Source: Halictus rubicundus
Taxonomy: Eukaryota > Arthropoda > Insecta > Hymenoptera > Halictidae
Length of the DNA stretch: 64,000 bases
Direction of reading: 5' to 3'
Assembly: GCF_050948215.1 (NCBI RefSeq)
Contig: NC_135164.1
Coordinates: 9,925,116 to 9,989,115, forward strand
The position numbers were made by a program, and so were the translations under genes. A model generated the notes under the pieces. It worked only from the letters and a program-made list of their open reading frames with translations. It did not search any database and was not told where the DNA came from. Shown piece by piece: positions 1 through 12,200 of the stretch. How positions within the stretch are numbered: position 1 is the stretch's first letter; every line of letters begins with the position of its first letter.

Positions 1-325
1 CGTTTACAACACATAAAGTAACGACCTCTGCTCTAGTACACAGTATAGAGTATAGAGTGACCAAACAAGGAAAGGCAAAAGTGTAAACGATCGATTCGAG
101 GTAAACCAAATTGACAAGTTTAATTACTTGATGTTGCGCATCATTTTTCTGAATAGGAAGGGCCACTGTGTAGCGACTGAGTAAGATTTCGACCCTGAGA
201 AAACGTAGTTTCCTAGCACCGAGACTCGGATACCGAAAATCGAACGAGCTCGCCGTTTGTTAACGAATGGAGGGAGGCGCGTGTACGCGGAGAGCAGGTG
301 AATCGAATAATCGGATAATCGGATC
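1..325. other. 3' flank of rapsyn, no gene seen
   Basis: This stretch lies downstream of the rapsyn stop codon and probably holds its 3' UTR. I see no coding potential and no clear polyadenylation signal in the expected minus-strand orientation. Confidence 0.5.
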
Positions 326-3300
326 TTAGACGCTACTCGTGGCGTGACAATCGTCCAGTGTAGCCAGACTGCTCGCTCTCAACGACGCCAGACTCAAGGA
401 ACTGTGATTCAAAGTATTCATGCCGTGAGGATCCTCGCAATGCAGGTACAATCGTGAACTAACGGACTTGTGACAGTCGGGGCACAGGCGCTTCTTTTTC
501 TTATCGCGCCGCTTCAATATCTCATAGGCGCACCTGCAAACGACGCGTGGTTCGATGAACAGTCGGGGGCTGGCTAGCCGGTCGTGTCTACGTTTTACCT
601 GGCGTGCAATATGTGGGAGCACGGTAGCGCCTCCAAAGAGTCCGGCTCGAGGCCGAACGGCTCGTTGCAGCCGCCGCATCGCAGCTCCAAATCCTCTTCC
701 ATAGCCGCGGCTAATCTCTCGTGATGAGCCTTGTGTTCCTCGTCGCCGAGGGACCCGTAAATCCGCGACAGCCTCGACCTTACGGTTCGCACCAGGAACT
801 GCGCGCGGATCGAGCGGTCGATGTGACGACAAACGACAGACAAACGACAACAAAACAAACGACCCGTTAACGATCAACAAAGAGTCTTACGCGCGTCGAC
901 ACCGGAAGAGCACACCGGAAAACAGACAAAGAAGATTACCTTAGCACCGACCGATCCAGCGACCTCGAGCAGCCTTGTATTGAACTCGAGCGGACGACAG
1001 TTGCATATCTTGTGTTGCAGTCGAAGAGCCTCGAGACACCTCGCTGCACCGTCCATCGCTTCCATTTGACAAAGACGATCACCGGTCGCTGCCGCGGATC
1101 CCATCGCGCTCTCGTATTGCCGAAACGCTTTCTACGGTACACGTTCGTACATTGGCCACGCTAATAATATTCGAGGGGGTCTGTTAAGGGCGGTAAACCG
1201 GCGATAGACGGAAGAGGAGGGACTCGGCAAGGCAGCATTTCATTGCAAGGGATCGATCGAGGCTCCAACACCTTTGAACGTTCGCGACGTCCTTGACATT
1301 CGGTCCGGTATACTACTTACATTTATGTCGGCCTTCTTCCTATAGATATCCCCCATGATTCGTATACTCCTCGCGTAGCTGGCTTGATCTCCGGATACGA
1401 GCGACAAACGCGTTGCTTCCTGCGCGGAGTTGAGAGTCAGACGCGCGAAAATGGCAGAATGGTACCGACGTCGCAGGGTAAAAACGTACCGAACAGTAGT
1501 CGTGGGCGTCGCCGAGTTCTCCTTTCTTTCGAAGCGCCGCGGCCATCTGCAGCAGGGCTGCTCTGTGATGCCGCGAATTCAGATCACCGAGTTGCAAGCT
1601 TCGCGAGAGATCGTACGCTCGCGCGGCGTACCTCGCGCTTTTATCAGCGTCGTGTAATCTGCAGAAGAGCTCCGACAGGCCGACGTATACCTGCGAATCA
1701 GGATCTCGTGATCGTAACGAGTCGCAATGTCTGCAAAATTCACGGAGAGTCTTACTTGCAACTCCAGCGACGGATCTTGAATGGAATGAGCGATCTTGTG
1801 AGCTCTCTGGAAGGCTTCCAGAGCCTTGCAGAATCCCGCTAGCTCCAAATGCACTCTACCCACGGTCAAGTGAACCAACCCGGCGGTCGCGCATTGGTCG
1901 CATTCGTTGTACAAACTACGGAATCGTAGGTTCGAATCGGTGACGAAGTTTCTTGGAGAATCGGGGATCTGGGAAAGGATGGTACTACCTGTGTCTCGCA
2001 TAGTCCAACGCCCTGTCCAATGCGCCCAGGCGTTCGTGAGCCCTCGCAAGATTTAAGTACGCCTCGGCCCGCATGTTCGGTGAATCGAGCTCCTCCGAGA
2101 TGCATAATTGTTTCTGACCGAAATCGATGCTGTCCCTGAAACGACGCGATTCTTTCTGACTATGTTAATTCTATCCGAGGAAGGGAGAGGGCGGAAAAAC
2201 GCAATAGCACTCCGTACTACCCCCCTTTCTCAGCGAGGAAACGCCTCGTTACCGTGTCAAGGATCGCGAGTTTTCTTTCTCTCCGAGTTTCGCGTCTCGC
2301 GTCTCGCGCACAAGTAAATACTATCTCTTGGTCACAATCTCTCTATTAAGCTCTTTTCTCTTCCTGGTCCGCGTACTTTAAGCTAGGAGGCTCGTAGTGC
2401 TCTCCATGGCAGCTAAGTGGGTTGAGCAGTCCGGCCGACCACCGCGGCCGTGCCTTTCGGCGAAACGAACTGACAGAGCTATACTCGTTTCTTTCGCCCG
2501 TTTTCGCTTGGATTTGCCGACCGTTGTTTCCCCAGCGCGAGTCGGTGGTCTTCGAACTTTGCCCGTTCGCTCGAACGAACCCTCGAGATTGTCGATTGTC
2601 TGATAAGAAATTATTGAAAAGACTATTTTCGATTGGCGACGTTTCGTTTCAGTGACCGCAACGTTTGACGAGCGAATCGCGAACGAGAAGGGTAAAACCG
2701 TCGGCCGTGCTGCGATTCTCCGTGGGCGATCAACGCCGGCAACAAACGAATCGTTTCGGTTCGGAAATCGATCGAAACGGTTCGCACGACGAATACCTAT
2801 ACTTTCCCCAGTCCATGTAGGCTTGGTATAAATAACCGAGGAGCGCGAACTTGTCCTCGCGTTGTCTGATGTTCTTCAGCGCGCCCCACCATTTCCGTAC
2901 GGCGGCCTGTTGTTTGTGGGCGCGGTACAGCTTCAAGCCTTGCTCCACCTGGGGGACAAATAGATTCCGAGAGGGTGATTCGCGAACAACGAGGCCATGA
3001 ACGGGAAAACCCGACGGCCGTGTTATAAACGGCGACGCGCGTGGTTAAACGTCGGTGCAAACGGTTCTATCGATTCGACCTTGAACTTTCTCCGTCGATG
3101 ATTTCAGATCCAACGATCTCGTGTAACGTAAATATAGCGGCGACCTCGACCGATAGCGACGACGCGGCCGATCCAGCAGGAAAAACGAAGGTAGCCGGCT
3201 GCGTCCGTTGTGTGTTCTACGCTGTACGGTAGCCGAGGTCGTCGCGATCTCGCGATCAACCGGAAATACTGCCGCGTCGAGCCTCGCCCCGCCGCGCTTC

Positions 3301-4188
3301 GCCTCGCTTCGTCGCACCGTGTCGAGCGCAGACGAGCCAAGCCGTTTTCCTGATCGGCTGCCACGAGACCTCTCGAGACGCTGTATTTTACGCGCGAACC
3401 TGTCCTCGTGCTCTGGCGAAACTCGAGGACCACCGAATCCGGATATCACCGAATACAGGCTGCGCCAAAATAACAGCGTATCGAGGTGCAGCGTATAGAA
3501 AATTTGCGTCAACAATAACGCAACCGAGAACCGTTCTATCGGAAAATGCAGAGAACCATCCTACAGAATATCCGAGAGAAAAGCGAGGAAAATAGAAAAC
3601 AGCAGAACCTGTTGGACACGGTGACATTTGACATTTTTATGCTTCTGTACATATAGCGATGTTGGTTTTATTTGTTCTGTTGCGGTTATTACAGGAGGTC
3701 GCCGTGTCAGCCTCGAGTTGCGAAGGGATGGGCTCTCTCAGGACTGGTAATTAGGAGGTAGCGTGACCGCGAGTATCGCGTGCGTATCTTCCTACCCCCG
3801 AAGCGGTCTCGACAATGACCGAGAAAAACCGTTCACCGAGGTTACGATCGGAAGATGGTCGTGGAAGAAAACGAAGGAAGCGAAAGAGGGTAGCACGAGG
3901 TAGTAGTAGTCGTAGTAGTAGTAGTAGTAGTAGTAATAGGGCGAACCGATAACCGATCGAGGATGACTTACCCGTCTGCGAGCAAAGTGTTGGTCCAGTC
4001 GTTGTCTGCAGCCTACCAGACATTCCCAGAAACCAGCTCCGGATCGACCGTTCTGATAGTGCCCGTTCCCGTTCGAGTTCTGATGGTGGTAGTCATCCTC
4101 GGTGAACTCGCACACGTCAAGCGGATGCCGCGAACCGTCCGGACTACCCAGCAGCGCGGTTGCCGACAGTTGATGACTGGCCGGACCG
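326..4188 (-). CDS. RAPSN: Rapsyn (43-kDa receptor-associated protein of the synapse), 5' incomplete
   Basis: Rapsyn is a cytoplasmic scaffold that clusters receptors at the postsynaptic membrane (nicotinic receptors in vertebrates). Exons, in order of translation, are 4188-3972, 2948-2797, 2135-1989, 1915-1756, 1690-1490, 1419-1321, 1131-940, 798-599 and 533-326. The last eight sum to 1359 nt (452 residues plus stop) with every phase matching. TPR repeats run from VEQGLKLYRAHKQQ through LNLARAHERLGALDRALDYA and further copies. A C-terminal RING-H2-like finger follows, with CGGC, then PCSHILHARC, then CPDC. The tail after the finger is about 43 residues longer than in vertebrate rapsyn (412 residues in all) and ends in TSSV. 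The first exon listed is open but lacks an ATG, so it probably joins an unseen upstream exon. Family assignment is firm; the 5' end is not. Confidence 0.88.
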
Positions 4189-5957
4189 CTGCGAATTCGA
4201 CAGGATCATTCGTTGAAAACGCGAGATCGATTCTCGACGAACCTCTCGGGGCGAACGGCATCGCGATATCGCGAGGATGTTTCTTTAGGTTGAATCTCGC
4301 GTGCGAGACCCGAGATGAGTTCGCGGGGCAAAGACCGCTTGGCGCCGTCCCAGCCAGCGCAGCGTTCCACACGAGCGTCGTTTCTGTCTAGCGGCGTGCC
4401 GCATTGCGACCGTGCGTTTCTTAGTTTCTCAGTTTAGTTTCCTTCAATCTTTGCCCTCCGGTCGCTTATCGCAATTCAAACAGACGACGAACCATCGAGC
4501 AATCTAAACGTGGGATTTCCTATAAGCGTCCTGACGTTGAACGCAGGGTTTGCGCGCGAATCGTAGTTATTTTTCTTTGACTCGTTTAGATTTCTAGACG
4601 CGCACGACGGTCGACAACGCGGTCGGTTCAAGCGGGTGAGAATCATGTACATATAGGAGATGAAAAGAATCGTTGTTTGAATCGGGCCCAGCTGTAAAGT
4701 ATAAAATACACGGTGTAAACGCACATAGGAAATACCATGTTTAGGGGTTCTCTTGGTCCGGCGCTCGTGTCGACGCGCATCGTGGCTCGGCATAGCGTTC
4801 GCGCAATTTCGGCTCCCGTCACCGAACCAGTAGCTGCTAGCCACGGTGGGCGAGGCACCTGTGACCTCTTTTGCTGACCTATATACCAGAGCGAAGGTTG
4901 CCGAGTTACGCCGCGGCACCGGTAAACTCGCGACAGACTTATTCCACCCCCGCTCCATATCGAAACACTCGAGTCTCTCGCTCTCGAGCGGAAAAGCGGA
5001 AGAGCAGAAGTGCGGAAGAGCGGAAGAACGGAAGAGCGCGCGCTCGAGAAAAGGACGCGATCGGATTTTAGGAGGGATCTCCTCGAAAGGGTCTCGCCCA
5101 AGGATACTTGCCCAAGGTAGTCTCTTGAGGAAATGGATTCCCATGACATGACTGCGCGTGCCTTTCTTCGTTACTTTTTCCTCGAGATAAATGCTTCGAG
5201 ATCCTCGCTCGCATATCGATTGTCCGTTCTTCTCCAGACGCCTTTGATCCTCGGCGACATTATTTCGAGGATCGTCGCGAGACGTTGCATCGTTCGCCGA
5301 TCGTTTCGAACCAGGATCCGCGATCTCTCGCACGAACGACCAAGTACGAGGAGAAAAAGTATGCGAGTTTGAGGTAGCTCCTTTTCGCGCGCGTTTCGCG
5401 GCACAAGCGAGTCGGGTATGGACAGAGTCGTCGGAGTATGACGGAGTTGTATATCGGATTCGCGCGATTAGGAGAAAATAGACTTTGCTCTCGCGGATCT
5501 TTGTACTTGCGTGTAATTGAGCATCGAGAGAAACAACACCTATGTGTACTTTCGTGAGGATCGTCGAGGTGCAACGTTCGATATTACCGTTGAAGGACCG
5601 AGCAACTCGGAGAGCAACGGGGACGGGCGACGGGCGACGGGCGACGGTACAGGAAGTAGTACGAAACTTGGCCGAGAAAAGCGTCTGTCTGTCCGCCGAT
5701 AGAGATCAATTTTCACGGTTTTCGCGGTTTTCCTTTCTTTTCGCCTGGATTGGTTCGCGACGCCTCTCAAGGCGGATCCGTTCGACCGGTAACTACGAAG
5801 ATCGCGGCTCTCGAGGTTCCTGTTTGCTTATTATTCTACAGTTTTTCCAGCGACCGGCGCTTTTTTCCCTCTTTCTAAATTTGATTATCTTCGAACGCGT
5901 AACGCGATTAGAATCGATCCTTTGGAAAACACTCGAACGAGTGCGCGTAAATATACA

Positions 5958-6023
5958 TATGTATTTATTTATTTATTTATTTATATATATATTTATTCAT
6001 TTGTTTATTTATTTATTTGTTTA
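5958..6023. repeat. ATTT/GTTT tetranucleotide microsatellite
   Basis: Runs of ATTT with GTTT and TATA variants, in the rapsyn-nautilus spacer. Confidence 0.85.
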
Positions 6024-7301
6024 TCGTGTACGCGTAGGTAGAACCGAGCGAGGACTATTTCGCATCGAACACAATGGTAGCGACCAAATAGGATCGCGAG
6101 GCGTCGTTAACTCGTCCGTTGCATCGTAGCAGCTCGCGCCGTTTGCTCGATCGCGATCGACGACGCGTGTGCGTTCCGACGCGACAAACGATCGATACCC
6201 GCCTCCGTTATCGGTCCCCCCGTTCCATCTTGTCCTCGACGTTTTTCGCACGCAAACGCTGTCAAGGTCGCCGGATCGCGCGATAATATCGTCGAACGAC
6301 ACGCCGCGAGATCGAAGATCGCGAGGGGTGGCCGCGAGACGGTCGACCCGCCGAATCTCTCAGTCACGTTCAAATGAGGAGCCGAAGCGAGCGTGGGGAG
6401 CATCGAAACTCGCTCGCTCGTGATTCGCGCGCGTCGATCGCGTCCCCTTTTGCAAACAGGTTCTCTACACGATTCTCCTACGGACGAACGATCGGCCTCG
6501 GAACGGAAACGATCGACGATTCCCGGGATTGCCACTGGGAGGACTCAGTGTTCGAATCTGGCGCCCATATCGGGTCGCAGGATCGAGGATGTTTCGAGTT
6601 TAACCGCGAGAAAGAAGTAATCGCGTGCGCGGATAACCTAGCGACAATCCGATCCGCTGCGAGACGTCTCCGCATTCCGTGGCTCGAATTCCCTGGCCTC
6701 CGTCGCTCGGGACGGCGGGTCCACCGTCTAGGAATCCTGATGCTCGTCTCGCTATCTCTCGACCTCTGGCTCCGGTCGGTCCGTGCGCGTCCGCAATCGC
6801 GTCGCGATCTGCTACGCGGTCCAACATGCGTCGGTCCTCTAGCGCATCGGGCTCTCCTTGCCGAAGATCGTTTCGCGAGCGATCGCGCGGATAAGCGGAA
6901 AACGCGTCGCGTCGCGTCGGCCACGAACGGAACTCGCGGGAGGGTCGCTCGGGTCCGGTTTACTCGCGAAAGTCAGCCGGCAATGGTTGGGGTAGAACTG
7001 TCGCGCCCGAGCCGCAGCAGCCCGCAACACACGACCCGACCGATTCTCTCTCCTCTTCTCTCCTCTCTCCTCTCCTCTACTCTCCGTCACCGGTTCTCTC
7101 TCTCTCCCTCTCCCTCCCCCTCTTCTCTCCTCTGGCCACCACCGACGTCCCGCGTTCTCGCTTTTCTCCACACCCCCTCCCAAGCTTTTACCTTGCCTCT
7201 CCCTGCCTCCATCCCTCTATCCTTTCCACCGATCATTGCTATTCGCCCCGACCCCCTCGTTCGCGTTCCAGGGGTGGTGGCAGCAGATAGGGAGATGGCG
7301 A

Positions 7302-7336
<35 letters not shown>

Positions 7337-8153
7337 CGCGCGCGCGCGCTCGCGAATCCATTCCGTATTCGGCTACAATTCGTCCTTTCGCGTATCCGCT
7401 ACCCCTGTCCAAGTTGCTGGCGATTCCGATCCAATTCTCTGCCTTTGCCTCATTTCTTTTTTTTTCTCTGTTTGCAGTGCCAATTTCCATTGAACGACCG
7501 TCGGTAAGGGGAAATCGATCGAGCAGAGAATAGGAACGAAGCGGCGCCGTTTTCACCGTTTGACAGGAAAAAGCGAAAGTTTCGCGATTCGAGCGAATCG
7601 CCGATCGTCCGTGGAGTCGAGGAGACGCCGAAGCGTGTACCGAGGTCAGAGAAGTTGCGGTCCATCGTCGCCCCGTGGCCTGTAGCCCGTAGCCCGTGGC
7701 CCGTAGAAAAATGGGCGAGGCATTGCCCTTTGGTGAACTTTCAGCTTTGGCGGATGTAGGTGTCCCAGCCGACCGAATCCTGAAAGGAGGAGAGCGTGAC
7801 CCGTTTTTCGTCTCGCTTCTCGAATCCAGACCGTTCGTCTTGCGCGATTCGCCCTTCTCGTTCGCGACACGATCGGATCCGAGCCGCCCCGAGATTTCAC
7901 GAGGACCGTACCGCTCACGACACGGGGGTGGATCGCAACGCTACCCCTGCATACGGAACTTCGTTCCGCTCCACTCCGCTCCGCTCCATCCCGACGATAT
8001 TACGCGTATACTTTCAGCTGACGCGTTCACGCGAACCGCCCGCGCCCGCCGATCAGCCGATCAGCCTTCGCGCGCGGCTAGCCAATCTTTCTCTCGATGC
8101 TTCCGATCGGCGATCGGACCCACTCGTTTTACAACAGTTTCTGCTCTTCAAGG

Positions 8154-8273
8154 TTGTCGGAAAAGTTTTCAATCCTTCCGGGTACCATGACCGGAAGCAA
8201 TGCGAATCTTGTTACTCGGAAAGTAAAACTGCCGTTCGCAATCATATTTTATGTTGTAAAACTTTTCCGACAA
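8154..8273. repeat. Inverted repeat with perfect 16-bp arms and nested palindrome
   Basis: TTGTCGGAAAAGTTTT at 8154-8169 is the exact reverse complement of 8258-8273. Inside lies a second inverted pair, CTTCCGG and CCGGAAG, separated by nine bases. A copy of TGTTGTAAAAC, also in inverted orientation, occurs to the left at 8125-8135. There is no clear target-site duplication, so it could be a small non-autonomous element or a hairpin-forming regulatory sequence. Confidence 0.75.
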
Positions 8274-9290
8274 TTCAATGTCCGACCATCGAATTTCTGC
8301 TGGATTCGGGAAGAATCTCTTTCGAGCTAGATAACGCTGATAACGATGAACCGTGGTTTCTTAGTTATGCAAATTACAAGATTCGATGGCTCGGTGTTTC
8401 TCGATCCGAAACTGCTGCAGCGAATCGCGATCGGATCAAGAGGACGACAAAGGGTAGTCCTTCGAATTCTGTTGGCGAAGCGGGCGAGCGAGAAACGACC
8501 GCCGCGCCAAGCAAAGTCTAGCGAAGCTGCACGCGCTACCGCTGGCTCCGATCGCCGAAGCGTAACTCCCCGCTTGTAATCGTGGAAAAGTCGAAACCAC
8601 ACCCTGTCGAGAGATTTGGCCAGCCACTAGAACGGCCCAGGGTAGCGAGGAGGCGGATCGACGACGGGTCCGAGAGGATTCCGATGAGTCCTAATTGGTC
8701 GGGCTCTTGTCGAAAATAATCCGACTGGGTGTAACCGGGGGCTAAACGATGCTCGTAAAGCGTCCCAACGGCGTGGACTACGCGTGCGTTTCGGCGAACG
8801 AGGATCTCGGTCTGGCGAGCGAGTAGCTACGAGCGTCGACGAGCGTGTACGAGCTTGCGGCTCGCACTCGCGCACGCTTTCGTATCGCGCGCGCCGGCTC
8901 CGTGGAAGCCCGCAGCTTCAATCTTCCTCGAGACTTTGCTTCGGTCCACGATATTCGACGATTCCGGGCCTCTCTTCTCTTCTTTCTCGAATACGATTCG
9001 TGTTCTCGCGCGGTTCTACTCGCGGTTCGCAGATCGGAAGTTTCACGATCCGATCCGGTCCGATCGAATTCGATTCCGACGATCGATAGCGATGCGCGTC
9101 GCGTCGTCCTCGGCATGACGATCGGCCGAACCGTCGCGGATCGTGGATCGCCCATCGAACCAGCGCGGAGCCAGCGTGCGAAGCAGTTTCGACTTCAACG
9201 AATCTCTTTCCATCGTTTACGGTTGTTTCGCGAGGAAGAAATCGGTCGACGTGTCAGAGAATTTCCGCGGAACCGGCGAAGCTGCTCGAG

Positions 9291-12200
9291 ATGACGCTCG
9301 TGACGAACGCGGTGTCTTACGCGTGTCAAGCGGCTGGCAGACCTTCTTACGACGCGTTTCGGCACCATCAGCTGCAACTCCGCCAACAGCCCAACCACGG
9401 GCACCGCTACCACGACCGATTCCACCAGCATCGACATCATCACCGCTACCATCATCATCGGCGCCGACGCGTCTACGCCCCCGACGAGAGCCCGACGATC
9501 GACTACCTGCAGGAGTACTTGTCTGGGAGGAACTTGGACCAGGAGGATGGGAGAAGCATCGTCGAGACAAACGAGAACGTCTCGACGCTAGAGTCAACGA
9601 GCTCGCAGCGTTGCCGCTACGAGCATCGTCTCGGGTAAGCGTTCGTCCCGCGTTCTCGCGAATAAGCTTTCCTCTTTCTTTCCCGTGGAATCGCAAAAGC
9701 GGCGCAAACAATCCGGCAATCCAGTGAATTTTTCGTACGGAGAACTCTATGGCGTGGAACAACGCGCGCGCGTTCCATGAATGCGCTCCTCGTGGTTTCT
9801 CGCCGCCTCGTCGAGCGCCGTCGTTATTCCGAAGGGAAACGCGCGGATGGATTTACAGCGCATTAAGCCATTTTCGCATCGTACCTCGCGTTCCTTTTCT
9901 CCGTGTCGCTCGTCGCAACGATCAAGGTAGACGACGCGACGGGGATCGTGCTCTTCCGACCACCTGGAACTAGTCCAATCGCGTCGGACCCGATCCGTCC
10001 GCCAAACTCCTGTTACGCGAGGCGAACGTGTTTTCTTGCTTTCTTCTCACCCTGTTCTCTCTCTCTCTCTCTCACCCTCTCTCTCTCTCTGTTTCGCCTC
10101 TCGGTTGCCATCTTAAATCTTCATGATAGTCGATCGATAGAACGGTTTATCTTTGAACCTTGGAACGCATTTTGGTATTTGGGTTGATCGCGCGAGCAAT
10201 AGCGAAAGATATTGATTCGTGTCTCTAAAAGCAGATCTCGGGGAAAAAGACGAGTTTTGTTGGTTTAGCGTCGGTAAAAGACTGAAGAGAATCTCGAAGA
10301 GTATAGAATGTGATATTGGGCCGTTTTGGTTGTTCGCAGGTCGCAGCCGTCACCGTACGCTTTGGACTCGGACGACGCGTCGTCGGTGGTGTCCGCGGAC
10401 GCTTCCGCCGATTTCGAGACGGTCTCGATCGAGGCGGAAGAGAGCAACGAAGCGAACGAATCGAACGAGCCGAAACGGTCCGTCGAGGCGACACAGAGGG
10501 GCCATCAAACGAACGAGAAGAACGAGAAGAACGAGAGGAACGAGACCGAGCACGTGCCGCATCCCCACGCTGCGTTGGACGCCGCGGCCTCGACCCACGG
10601 GCCTCGCAGATGCCTTCTCTGGGCCTGCAAAGCTTGCAAAAAGAAAACCGTCACCGTCGATCGTAGAAAAGCGGCTACGTTGCGGGAAAGACGGCGTTTG
10701 AGGAAGGTTAGTGTACGCGAGTCGAGCGTTTCTTCCGCTTCTCCGTTTCTCCTGGCTCTACGCTCTCGTTAGAGGGACAGGAGTTTCTAGGGTTCTGCGA
10801 GGACCGTCCTGCGTTCCGAACAAGAGGAAAACGGTGGCGTGGTTCGAGCGACTCAAAGGAAACGTTTAATCGCTGGAAGACAGACCGTTATCGGAAAGTC
10901 CTTCGTGCCCGAGGCCCGAACTTGAATATCTAATCCGATGACTCGTTCGAATCGATGGAAAGGGAAACTACGATTCCATCAATTTTTAAAGTTTCACGGC
11001 CCGGTGAAGTTCAACGATGATTTGATTCGCGAAGAGAGAACTTTTTTCCGGCGGCCAGTATCTCGACGATTAACGGGTAATCGGGTTTCTAGGTGAACGA
11101 AGCGTTCGAGGTTCTGAAAAGAAGGACGAGCAACAATCCGAATCAGCGGCTGCCGAAGGTGGAGATCCTGCGGAACGCGATCGAGTACATCGAAGGGCTG
11201 GAAGCTTTGCTGCAGGCGAACGGAACCTCGGGAACGCAGGAGCACGGTTTTCCCGAGAACGCGGTACGTAAACGCGGCGACCTCTTTACGGCTGCGGAAA
11301 ATGCGGAAAATGTGGAAAATGCGGGACGAGCCACGATATCCTGCATCGATGCGCGCCAAGGCTAGACGGCCGCGCGCGTACCAAGAGGAGGTCGTTTCTG
11401 CCAATTCCGCCGGAGTAGCTACTCGTGTCGCCGGCGACCAGTTGATATCGGTTTCCGATACCGTATTCCCACGCGTGTCAGAAATCTCGAAACTATGACG
11501 AGCGAGTGGTTTGTTATCGTTCTGGATGCTCTCTCTATCCCCCGGCATGCCGTTCCTCTTTGCTCCGCTCCGCTCCGCTCTGCTCTGTTCTGCGCCACGC
11601 GGGCCGTCGCACAGCGTCCCGTCGCTCGCGAATGGCTCGTTCGACGGCCCGTCGAAAAACCAACGGGGAATATTAATTCCGAGGGATTGTTCGAGGTCGA
11701 ACGAACCATCGGACATGTGTTCAACACGTGTACAGAGGAAGGGAGCGTGCATCATCGTGGTTTTTTGCGAGATTTCGGAACAAGTTCGCTCCGGAAACTT
11801 GGGATCTCGAAATCTCGGAATCTCGGAATCTCGTCGCGACGCTTCGAAAGCCCCCGGCTCAGGACTAGGCTGTGAGACGTTTCTCGAGGGGATTATACAA
11901 TGAAATATATTTGCCTGGCCTTCTACGTAAACCAGTCGGACCGCGCAGTCCGCTCTCTAAATATACGCTCCGCGACGAGCATCGATTCGAGCCGGCGCGA
12001 TACACCCTGTTTTCGATCGTTTCGAAACAAAATCGACTCGCGTCCCAGGCTGTTCGTTGCTCCTTCTTTTCTATTCGACAATCGATTCGAATACACTCGT
12101 CTCGAGGAAGTATCGTTTGGGTGAAGGGAAATTTGTTCGCACCGTGGAACCGTGTCCACGCTGTAATCCAGCCCGAGAAGACCGGACCGATATCGAGGGC

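Larger units (their letters stand above)
4189..9290. other. Rapsyn-nautilus divergent intergenic region
   Basis: No convincing gene was found here; the longer open frames are Arg/Ser-rich, lack recognisable domains and lie on GC-rich or repetitive DNA. The region should hold the promoters and 5' UTRs of both flanking genes, and the missing rapsyn first exon. CAGCTG E-boxes, the core type bound by MyoD-class bHLH dimers, occur at 4689-4694 and 8015-8020. It also contains an ATTT-rich tract near 5958-6023, a GA tract near 7303-7332 and an inverted repeat at 8154-8273. Confidence 0.6.

Noticed and set aside
4476..5333. 285-codon minus-strand open frame
   Set aside because: No domain, biased to Arg and Ser, overlapped by open frames on both strands, and no convincing coding periodicity.
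6374..7507. 377-codon plus-strand open frame upstream of nau
   Set aside because: Arg/Ser-rich with a CT- and GA-repeat-derived end, overlapping open frames on both strands, and no family resemblance. GC-rich composition lowers stop frequency here.
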